Origin: Paucimonas sp.
GTDB taxonomy: Bacteria; Pseudomonadota; Gammaproteobacteria; Burkholderiales; Burkholderiaceae_D
Assembly (NCBI GenBank): GCA_029266815.1
Contig: JAQSWC010000175.1
Coordinates: 1-5,049 of the forward strand
DNA: 5,049 nt
Direction of reading: 5' to 3'
A program made the position numbers and the translations under genes. Under the pieces are notes generated by a model that was not told the DNA's origin, ran no database searches, and saw nothing but the letters and a program-made list of their open reading frames with translations. Shown here one piece after another: positions 1-4,992 of the stretch (within the stretch, counting starts at the first letter, position 1; each line of letters starts with the position of its first letter).

Positions 1-664
1 CCAGCCGCGAGATATTCCCCGGCGTCATAGTGTCGGACAATCCGGTGCGTCCCGAGTGAGCATCCTTTGGAAGCCCCCACAAAGGCCCCTGCAAGCGAGG
101 AAAGAGGACGAACAGAACGGCCGCAATGGGCAAGGCCAAAAGGCAGCATACGGCTGCCGCACGCAAGCGCTTGCGGAACGGTGGGACGATACCCGTGTAC
201 TGGAAGGACAGTTGGGTGGTCAGCAGCAGCACGACGGCGAACGCCGTCATTGTCGCAGTCGCGATTGTCTGGGAAAAAAAGTACTGCGCCAGGATCAAAA
301 AATAGGAAAGGAAGATAGAGACCCAGAAATCGCTGCGCGCGTGCATTTCTAGCAGCTTGAGTGCCATCAGGATCAGAAGCATGGCAACGCCGGCGTCGCG
401 TCCGAACCAGGTGCCGAAGTGCATGTAGGAGGCGGCCATCAGCACCGCTGCTGCCGGAAGCAGCAGCCAGCGTGGCGGAAGCCGGTTGCCGCGCAGGGTG
501 ATCCAGGCGCGCCAGCACATCAGCAGGACGCAGGTCGCCGCTACCCACGCCGGCACACGCACGACATGGGGCAACAGGGCTACGCTGCAGGCAGCGATAA
601 GGAGCAGGGTGTTTGCCTTGTCCCGCGACATGGGGCGCATGCGCAGCGAAGAGAGCAACGTCAT
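1..664 (-). CDS. tgpA: DUF3488/transglutaminase-like membrane protein (TgpA type), N-terminal part, cut by left edge
   Basis: The minus strand is open from an ATG at 664-662 to base 1, giving 221 residues and no stop, so the C-terminal part is outside the window. The part seen is the DUF3488 membrane domain. About seven hydrophobic segments lie near residues 19-32, 39-55, 66-80, 91-105, 113-128, 134-150 and 169-188. After the last comes the family signature: FPRLQGPLWGLP (188-199), then GLSDTMTPGNIS (208-219). In known TgpA proteins (about 670 residues, described as essential in Pseudomonas aeruginosa) a periplasmic transglutaminase-like domain with a Cys-His-Asp triad and a last membrane helix follow; neither is visible here. 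The start overlaps the stop of the DUF58 gene by 4 bp (ATGA), which points to translational coupling within one operon. The substrate of the family is not well established. The domain call is confident; the symbol is by family resemblance. Confidence 0.9.
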   Translation of the reverse strand, partial: MTLLSSLRMRPMSRDKANTLLLIAACSVALLPHVVRVPAWVAATCVLLMCWRAWITLRGNRLPPRWLLLPAAAVLMAASYMHFGTWFGRDAGVAMLLILMALKLLEMHARSDFWVSIFLSYFLILAQYFFSQTIATATMTAFAVVLLLTTQLSFQYTGIVPPFRKRLRAAAVCCLLALPIAAVLFVLFPRLQGPLWGLPKDAHSGRTGLSDTMTPGNISRL

Positions 665-1659
665 GGAGCTGCCTCGTAGAGCGCCAGGGCTTGAAGACAG
701 GCTTCCAGGTGCGCAGGCCCGTTGGCAGCGGACATGTGCGCCTTGTCGAGATGGAAAGAGTAGGTCAGGCCATGCGCTTCGGCCTCCAGCACCCAGCGCG
801 TCATGCGCGACAGTTTGGATTCGACGTCGAGCGAGGGCGGCAACTGCCGGAAGTCGATGGTAAGTTCGCTTGCGCCGCCGCCGTCGAAATGTTTAGTGAG
901 CAGAGAGTCGGATGTTTCCGGATCAAGGCGGGCGATTTGTCGCCACGCGAGGCGCTTTAACGAATCGCCAGCCTGATAATTACGGATGCCGGCAAAATCT
1001 TCCCGGCCAGCGGCACCGCTTCCCTCCGATTCTTCATCTGCTGCCAAGGGCAGGGGCGGCGCATTGTCTTCGGGCCGGGGATAGACCAGCACGCTAACCT
1101 CAGGTCGCCAATAGCTCCATGCCCGGAACAGCCCAAGAGGAAATTTCGTCTGCAGCCTGATTCTCGGTGCAGCCAGCAAGCCGCGCTTAAGGGCGGGCGT
1201 AGAGAGAAGCGTGCTGACGGTCGAATAGGCCCCAATGTCCGCCATCTGCGATACGGAGTCGTCCTCGTGATTGAAACGTAAGGCAATCGCGAAGCGGTCA
1301 TGCTTGGTCGGATTGGAGACATGTAGTTCGAAACGTGCTTTTTCGCCGGCAAACACAGGTTGCGCGCGTCCGGACGAAAGGCAAAGCTGCACCATGTTGC
1401 GGAAAGTGAAGTGCATATCCACGAAGATCAGCCCGGCGATCATGTAGGTCAGCAGAAAACCGAGATTGAGGCTGTAATTGACAGAACCGATGAAAAGCAC
1501 AATCACCATTAATCCGAAACCAAGGCCGGGGCCCGACGGCACGATGAAGACGCGCCGATGGCCCAAGCGGATCGCGCCGCGCTCCGCGTCGCGAAGCTGG
1601 AACAGCCACTTGTCGATGCCGCTGCGAAGCCAGGTACGCAGCCGGGTAAGCGGACTCAT
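661..1659 (-). CDS. DUF58 domain protein, membrane-anchored
   Basis: This is a complete 332-residue frame. Two adjacent hydrophobic segments (about residues 43-62 and 66-84) anchor the N-terminus in the inner membrane. A beta-rich region follows (about 98-195), including the family-typical TKFPLGLFRAW (171-181) and VYPRP (192-196). The DUF58 core motif is at 218-240: GREDFAGIRNYQAGD, then KRLAW, where the R-x-Y-x-x-G-D and the later R-x-x-W are the conserved positions. DUF58 proteins are usually encoded beside MoxR ATPases and are thought to be their partners or clients, sometimes with a von Willebrand A-like C-terminal fold; no clear metal-binding MIDAS motif is visible here. The start ATG (1659-1657) lies 13 bp after the MoxR stop with no good Shine-Dalgarno sequence, so translation probably depends on reinitiation from the upstream gene. 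The stop overlaps the start of the transglutaminase-like gene. The molecular role is unknown. Confidence 0.93.
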   Translation of the reverse strand: MSPLTRLRTWLRSGIDKWLFQLRDAERGAIRLGHRRVFIVPSGPGLGFGLMVIVLFIGSVNYSLNLGFLLTYMIAGLIFVDMHFTFRNMVQLCLSSGRAQPVFAGEKARFELHVSNPTKHDRFAIALRFNHEDDSVSQMADIGAYSTVSTLLSTPALKRGLLAAPRIRLQTKFPLGLFRAWSYWRPEVSVLVYPRPEDNAPPLPLAADEESEGSGAAGREDFAGIRNYQAGDSLKRLAWRQIARLDPETSDSLLTKHFDGGGASELTIDFRQLPPSLDVESKLSRMTRWVLEAEAHGLTYSFHLDKAHMSAANGPAHLEACLQALALYEAAP

Positions 1660-1672
1660 GGGGTGCGCGCGT

Positions 1673-2593
1673 CTATACAGCGACGGACTTCATCAATTGC
1701 ATCACGAGGTCGCGGCTGCCCGCTGCTGTTCCAGACGCAGACTTCAAGGGACGCAGCCGGTGCGCGGCCACCGGAACCAATACCGCCTGCACATCCTCAG
1801 GCAGCACGTGATTCCGGCCTTCCATCGCGGCCCACGCGCGTGCTGCCTGCAGCAGGGCCAGCGATGCGCGCGGGCTCAACCCCTCCGCGAACATGCCGTT
1901 TGCGCGCGAGGCCTGCGCCACAGCCTGGACATAATCGATCAATGCAGAAGAAGCGTGAATCTGTTTGAGTGCATGACGCGCCTCGATCAGCTCATGCGGC
2001 TGCATCACGGTCGGCATCGATTTCATGAGCGTGCGGCGATCTTCTCCCATTAGCAGTTCGCGCTCCGACGCGGCGTCCGGGTAGCCGAGTGAAAGGCACA
2101 TCAGGAATCGGTCGAGTTGTGATTCGGGCAAGGGAAAGGTGCCAATCTGGTGCGAAGGATTCTGCGTAGCGATGACAAAAAAAGGCTCCGGAAGGTCGCG
2201 TGTGATGCCGTCTGCGGACACTTGTCTTTCCTCCATTGCTTCGAGAAGGGCGGACTGCGTTTTCGGAGTGGCTCGGTTGATCTCGTCTGCCAGCAGCACC
2301 TGGCTGAAAACCGGCCCGGGGTGGAACACAAAGGCGGATTTGTCGCGTTCGAATATGGAGACGCCCACCACATCGGCAGGCAGCATGTCGCTGGTGAACT
2401 GGATACGGCTGAATTTCAGTCCCAATGAGATGGCCAAGGCGTGCGCCAGCGTCGTTTTGCCGACTCCGGGCACGTCCTCGATGAGGAGATGCCCCCCCGC
2501 CAGCAGGCACACCACCGACTGCCGGATCTGCGTGTCCTTGCCTACTACTACCTGCCCAACCTGACGGGCTACCGCGTGCAGTTTGTCGATCAT
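1673..2593 (-). CDS. MoxR-family AAA+ ATPase
   Basis: The protein is 306 residues from the preferred ATG (2593-2591). AAA+ motifs occur in order: Walker A DVPGVGKTT (40-48), the MoxR motif FTSDMLPADVVG (66-77), Walker B LLADEINRA (100-108) followed by QSALLEAMEERQV (113-125), sensor 1 ATQNP (142-146), and LPESQLDRF with a probable arginine finger (155-163). The remainder is a C-terminal helical lid. MoxR ATPases are cytoplasmic ATP-driven chaperone-like proteins that help mature or assemble partner complexes. Here the partners are probably the DUF58 and transglutaminase-like proteins encoded 13 bp and about 1 kb downstream in the same operon. Two in-frame ATGs lie upstream (2632 and 2659) and would add 13 or 22 residues. 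I chose 2593 because MoxR proteins normally begin shortly before the helix leading to VVGKD, and the added residues look like no family member. No candidate start has a good Shine-Dalgarno sequence, so the start is less certain than the gene. Confidence 0.94.
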   Translation of the reverse strand: MIDKLHAVARQVGQVVVGKDTQIRQSVVCLLAGGHLLIEDVPGVGKTTLAHALAISLGLKFSRIQFTSDMLPADVVGVSIFERDKSAFVFHPGPVFSQVLLADEINRATPKTQSALLEAMEERQVSADGITRDLPEPFFVIATQNPSHQIGTFPLPESQLDRFLMCLSLGYPDAASERELLMGEDRRTLMKSMPTVMQPHELIEARHALKQIHASSALIDYVQAVAQASRANGMFAEGLSPRASLALLQAARAWAAMEGRNHVLPEDVQAVLVPVAAHRLRPLKSASGTAAGSRDLVMQLMKSVAV

Positions 2594-2711
2594 GAAGTAT
2601 ACGAGTGAAGGGAAAGCGGGGCGGCCATGCATATTGCCGTGCCGGGGTTTATCATGCATCCGATTCTATTCGAGAATGCCGTCCTTCGTTTCAAGCGAAT
2701 GAGCAGGATAC
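2594..2711. promoter_or_regulatory. Divergent intergenic region between the moxR operon and the deacetylase gene
   Basis: These 118 bp must carry the promoters of both divergent units. CATGCAT occurs twice as a direct repeat (2626-2632 and 2653-2659), each copy containing the palindrome ATGCAT. A short dyad, ATTCT-N5-AGAAT, lies at 2663-2677. For the moxR direction, TTGAAA (minus strand, 2694-2689) followed 17 bp later by GAATAG is a weak sigma70 candidate. For the deacetylase, TATCAT (2650-2655) resembles a -10 box but has no matching -35. The deacetylase Shine-Dalgarno is AGGA at 2705-2708, only 3 bases before its ATG. The promoter role follows from gene orientation; the individual boxes are weak. 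Confidence 0.5.
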
Positions 2712-3647
2712 ATGTCCACCGCAATTTATACCCATCCCGACTGCAAGCGCCATGAAATGGGTGCCTGGCATCCTGAATCGCCGGCGCGTCTTCAGGCAAT
2801 AGACGACCAGCTCATCCTCAGCCGCATCGATGGATTCATCGAGATACGCGAGGCCCCTGAGGTTGCAATGGACGACGTGCGGCGGGTGCATTCGCAAACC
2901 TGCATAGATCGTGTACGCGATAATCTTCCCGAAACGGGCTACTTTGCACTTGACGGCGATACTTCGTTGAATGCCTATACCTGGAGCGCGGCCCTGCATG
3001 CGGCCGGCGCTGCGGTAGCAGCTACGGACGCCGTGCTGACGGGTGGAATAGGAAACGCATTCTGTGCCATCCGTCCTCCGGGACATCATGCGCGGCCGTC
3101 GGAGCCGATGGGGTTCTGCATTTTCAACAATGTTGCCATCGCTGCAAAGCATGCGCTCGAAGTTCATGGCTTGCAGCGTATAGCCATTATTGATTTCGAC
3201 GTGCATCACGGCAATGGCACGGAGGAAGCGTTTCAGAACGACGAGCGCGTCCTCATGGCCAGTTTTTTTCAGCATCCTTTTTATCCATACACCGGCGTTC
3301 CACAGGATAGCGAGTTGCGGGCAAATATGGTCAATGTGCCGTTGCCGGCGGGAACAAAGGGCGACACCGTACGCTGCGTAGTGGAAGAAAAATGGCTGCC
3401 AGCCTTGTATGCGCATCGGCCCGAGATGATTTTCATCTCTGCGGGCTTTGATGCGCACAGGGAGGATGATCTGGGGAAAATGGGCCTGGTGGAAGACGAC
3501 TATGCGTGGATCACGCGGCAGATCATGAAAGTCGCCGAGCAGCATGCGAAAGGAAGGATCGTGAGCTGCCTGGAAGGCGGCTATAACTTGTCTGCGCTGG
3601 CCCGAAGCGTGGTCGCCCACGTGAAGGCATTGGCAGGGATCGATTAA
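2712..3647 (+). CDS. Histone deacetylase family protein (class II-like zinc-dependent deacetylase)
   Basis: This is a complete 311-residue arginase/deacetylase-fold enzyme expected to hydrolyse acetyl-amide bonds in the cytoplasm. All family motifs are present: WHPESPARL near the N-terminus (19-27), RPPGHHA with the catalytic His125-His126 pair (121-127), GFCIFNN (134-140), DFDVHHGNGT with zinc ligands Asp163 and His165 (161-170), SAGFDAHRED with zinc ligand Asp247 (243-252), and LEGGYN with the transition-state tyrosine Tyr291 (287-292). The residue matching the HDAC10 gatekeeper glutamate is Leu254, as in HDAC6. This argues against HDAC10-like polyamine selectivity and towards acetyl-lysine or another amide; this is an alignment by eye. 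Length matches compact bacterial members, with no extra domain. It is transcribed away from the moxR operon. The ATG at 2712 follows AGGA at 2705-2708. True substrates of bacterial members are mostly unknown; acetoin-utilisation-type deacetylase is a common alternative label. Confidence 0.95.
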   Translation: MSTAIYTHPDCKRHEMGAWHPESPARLQAIDDQLILSRIDGFIEIREAPEVAMDDVRRVHSQTCIDRVRDNLPETGYFALDGDTSLNAYTWSAALHAAGAAVAATDAVLTGGIGNAFCAIRPPGHHARPSEPMGFCIFNNVAIAAKHALEVHGLQRIAIIDFDVHHGNGTEEAFQNDERVLMASFFQHPFYPYTGVPQDSELRANMVNVPLPAGTKGDTVRCVVEEKWLPALYAHRPEMIFISAGFDAHREDDLGKMGLVEDDYAWITRQIMKVAEQHAKGRIVSCLEGGYNLSALARSVVAHVKALAGID

Positions 3648-3701
3648 AACCCATCCCACGGATGCCAGGCGCTGCCAATTGAGGTAGTGGGTTCTGGCAG
3701 C
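3631..3701 (+). repeat. Inverted-repeat cluster between the deacetylase and ylqF genes
   Basis: Two sets of complementary arms sit around and after the deacetylase stop. TGGCAGGGAT (3631-3640) pairs with ATCCC (3653-3657) and TGCCA (3663-3667), leaving a 5-base bulge. GCTGCCA (3671-3677) pairs perfectly with TGGCAGC (3695-3701) across a 17-base loop. Because TGGCA and TGCCA occur in several copies, alternative pairings are possible. No T-run follows either stem, so this is not a standard intrinsic terminator. It could be a processing or attenuation structure, or chance. Confidence 0.35.
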
Positions 3702-3706
3702 CTCTG

Positions 3707-3712
3707 TACAAT
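3707..3712 (+). promoter_or_regulatory. Candidate -10 box (TACAAT) for ylqF
   Basis: TACAAT matches the sigma70 -10 consensus at 5 of 6 positions and lies 26 bases before the ylqF ATG, which would give a leader of about 20 bases. The best -35-like hexamer, TTGAGG (3679-3684), is 22 bases away, which is too far, and overlaps the loop of the preceding inverted repeat. ylqF may therefore be transcribed from here, by readthrough from the deacetylase gene, or both. Confidence 0.3.
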
Positions 3713-3738
3713 ACGCGTTTTCATCACTTCGCTGCGCC

Positions 3739-4626
3739 ATGTCTATCCAGTGGTTCCCCGGTCACATGAATGCCGCCCGCAAGAAGGCGGAAGAATCCAT
3801 GGAAAAGACCGATCTGGTGATCGAAGTGCTCGATGCCAGGATTCCTCAGGCCAGTTGCAATCCCATGATCGATCAGCTGCGCCGGTTCCGGCAGCGGCCC
3901 TGCCTGAAAATATTGAACAAAAGCGATTTGGCCGATCCTGCGGCTACCCAGGAGTGGATCAATGTCTTCAATGCCCAAAAAGACATCCACGCGGTTGCCC
4001 TCAGTTGCAAGAAGCCGTCCGATGTCGCCAAAATTTCCGCCTTGTGCATGAAGCTTGCTCCCCATCGCGGCACAGCATTGAAGCCGCTCCGAGTCATGAT
4101 CATGGGCATTCCGAACGTGGGTAAGTCGACGCTCATGAATGCCTTGCTGAAGAAAAGAGTAGCGGCAGTAGGTGACGAACCGGCGGTCACCAAGACGCAA
4201 CAGCGTCTGTATCTTGGAAACAATATGGTGCTCGTCGATACGCCCGGTATGATGTGGCCGAAAATTGAATTCCCGAGTGACGGGTTGATGCTGGCAGCCT
4301 GTCATGCGATCGGCACCAACGCCGTCATCGAGGAAGAAGTTGCCGTCTTTCTGGCCGATCGTTTACTGGAGCGTTACCCGCAATTCATTCATTCACGATA
4401 CGGCATTGATCCTCAGGAAAGCGACGGCGTCGATGTGGTGGAGGGGGTTGCGAAGAAACGCGGATTTCGCCTGAAGGGAGCCGAACCGGATTTCGAGAAA
4501 GCAGCCCATGCTTTTTTGACCGATTTCCGTAGCGGGGCGTTGGGACGAATCAGCCTTGAAACACCGGAGAGCAGAGCACGTCTATTAGCCACATTTGCCA
4601 TGCCTGAGGAGCAGCGCCCGGAATAA
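3739..4626 (+). CDS. ylqF: Ribosome biogenesis GTPase YlqF/RbgA (circularly permuted GTPase)
   Basis: The protein is 295 residues; Bacillus subtilis RbgA is about 280. It starts with the hallmark QWFPGHM (4-10), where His9 matches the proposed catalytic histidine. GTPase motifs come in permuted order: G4 NKSD (60-63), then G1/P-loop GIPNVGKST (123-131), the G2 threonine in PAVTK (148-152), and G3 DTPG (167-170). The C-terminal region carries the family-typical AIGTNAV (190-196), ERYP (211-214) and FRSGALGRISLE. RbgA binds the late 50S precursor and promotes the last steps of large-subunit assembly; that function is known from Bacillus and inferred here. One small departure is PAVTK where most members have PGVTK. 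It follows the deacetylase gene by 91 bp on the same strand, but no functional link is evident. No Shine-Dalgarno sequence precedes the ATG; it is chosen because QWFPGHM is always at the extreme N-terminus. Confidence 0.95.
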   Translation: MSIQWFPGHMNAARKKAEESMEKTDLVIEVLDARIPQASCNPMIDQLRRFRQRPCLKILNKSDLADPAATQEWINVFNAQKDIHAVALSCKKPSDVAKISALCMKLAPHRGTALKPLRVMIMGIPNVGKSTLMNALLKKRVAAVGDEPAVTKTQQRLYLGNNMVLVDTPGMMWPKIEFPSDGLMLAACHAIGTNAVIEEEVAVFLADRLLERYPQFIHSRYGIDPQESDGVDVVEGVAKKRGFRLKGAEPDFEKAAHAFLTDFRSGALGRISLETPESRARLLATFAMPEEQRPE

Positions 4627-4699
4627 ATACGGCCGGTTTCCCGTAGCTGCCGATTCGCGTTCGTGTTCAACGGCTCACATCAGTAAGCCTCTTGGCACG

Positions 4700-4713
4700 C
4701 GATAAAAATATCG
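4700..4713. promoter_or_regulatory. Perfect palindrome CGATA-N4-TATCG beside the FNR-type site
   Basis: CGATAAAAATATCG is a perfect 5-4-5 dyad, the same geometry as the FNR-type site 3 bp downstream. Dyad centres are 17 bp apart. It does not match the FNR consensus, because GAT and ATC are 6 rather than 4 bases apart. It may bind another regulator or be a chance AT-rich palindrome. Confidence 0.3.
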
Positions 4714-4716
4714 GAT

Positions 4717-4730
4717 TTGATGTGCATCAA
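4717..4730. promoter_or_regulatory. FNR/ANR-type operator (TTGAT-N4-ATCAA)
   Basis: TTGATGTGCATCAA is an exact match to the consensus bound by the FNR/ANR/DNR/FixK branch of the CRP family, which senses oxygen, or nitric oxide in some members. The only gene placed to use it is the rightward one starting at 4993, since ylqF ends 90 bp upstream on the same strand. If TATAGA (4780-4785) is the -10 box, the site lies about 70 bp before the transcription start, close to an accepted class I activator position (-71.5). No good -10 exists for a class II (-41.5) arrangement. The sequence match is seen directly; binding is inferred. Confidence 0.7.
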
Positions 4731-4779
4731 TAACTAGGCTTGGCAGAGAAAAAGGCGACACAGGCGATTTAACAGTTTT

Positions 4780-4785
4780 TATAGA
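4780..4785 (+). promoter_or_regulatory. Candidate -10 box (TATAGA) downstream of the FNR-type site
   Basis: TATAGA follows a T-rich stretch and matches the -10 consensus at 4 of 6 positions. No good -35 is found, as expected if an activator replaces it. Transcription would begin near 4792-4795 and leave a long leader of about 200 bases before the TTG start. A competing sigma70-like pair, TTGCTT-N17-TACACT (4842-4870), would give a leader of about 115 bases and would be too far from the FNR-type site for normal activation. Confidence 0.25.
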
Positions 4786-4868
4786 TTGGGCTGCTTTCAT
4801 CTCGATTTTTTTCTTGCATGGCACTTACTTTGGATTTTTGATTGCTTACGTTCTTGTCTCCTACTACA

Positions 4869-4893
4869 CTACGCGTACGCTAAATCGGCGTAG
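4869..4893 (+). other. Leader hairpin (CTACGC / GCGTAG)
   Basis: CTACGC (4869-4874) and GCGTAG (4888-4893) can form a 6-bp stem with a 13-base loop. An alternative stem uses TACGC (4876-4880) with GCGTA (4888-4892) and a 7-base loop. The two share the same right arm and so exclude each other. A third small stem, GAGG/CCTC, lies at 4917-4933. No known riboswitch class is recognised. Confidence 0.3.
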
Positions 4894-4981
4894 CTGCAGC
4901 ACGGTTTATTTACTCAGAGGCGTTCAAGACCTCGGCAAAAATGAAAACTGCACTGCAGATTTCAAACAATTCATACGACTT

Positions 4982-4986
4982 AGGAG
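4982..4986 (+). promoter_or_regulatory. Strong Shine-Dalgarno (AGGAG) that fixes the TTG start
   Basis: AGGAG is followed by 6 bases and then TTG at 4993. It is the strongest ribosome binding site in the window. An in-frame TAG at 4981-4983 excludes any earlier start in this frame, and no ATG occurs in frame until 5041, within the hydrophobic stretch. TTG is therefore the probable initiator. Confidence 0.8.
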
Positions 4987-4992
4987 ACGAAG

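Larger units (their letters stand above)
4627..4992 (+). other. AT-richer regulatory/leader region without a convincing gene
   Basis: These 366 bp between ylqF and the partial exported-protein gene are visibly AT-richer than the flanking coding DNA. Just after the ylqF stop, TACGG (4628-4632) and CCGTA (4641-4645) form a 5-bp stem without a T-run, so no clear terminator is seen. Further on are two 5-4-5 dyads (one a perfect FNR-type site), a direct repeat CTTGGCA (4691-4697 and 4739-4745) flanking them, and two candidate -10 boxes. These are TATAGA (4780-4785), and TACACT (4865-4870), the latter with TTGCTT at 17-bp spacing (4842-4847). A leader hairpin lies at 4869-4893. The only open frame, 4814-4996, has no ribosome binding site and no recognisable features. 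Confidence 0.6.

Noticed and set aside
56..352. Plus-strand open frames over the transglutaminase-like gene.
   Set aside because: The minus strand encodes a clear DUF3488 membrane domain throughout; these are shadows.
1478..2053. A 191-codon plus-strand open frame spanning the moxR/DUF58 junction.
   Set aside because: It is antisense to two well-supported genes, and its product is Arg-, His- and Cys-rich low-quality sequence.
2594..2659. Longer moxR start at 2659 or 2632.
   Set aside because: The extra residues resemble no MoxR N-terminus, and neither ATG has a ribosome binding site. Kept only as an alternative.
2691..3740. A 349-codon open frame on the minus strand covering the whole deacetylase gene, longer than the deacetylase itself.
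   Set aside because: The plus-strand frame carries every deacetylase motif and a ribosome binding site. The antisense translation is rich in Arg, His and Cys with no recognisable domain, as expected for a shadow frame in GC-rich DNA.
3724..4305. A 193-codon minus-strand open frame opposite ylqF.
   Set aside because: It lies wholly opposite conserved GTPase motifs, and its own translation shows no family features.
4628..4645. Possible terminator hairpin after ylqF (TACGG/CCGTA).
   Set aside because: The stem has only 5 bp and no T-run follows, so a Rho-independent terminator is not supported.
4692..4708. TTGGCACG resembling the -24 element of a sigma54 promoter.
   Set aside because: The -12 position holds an A-run rather than TTGCA or TTGCT, so the essential GC is missing.
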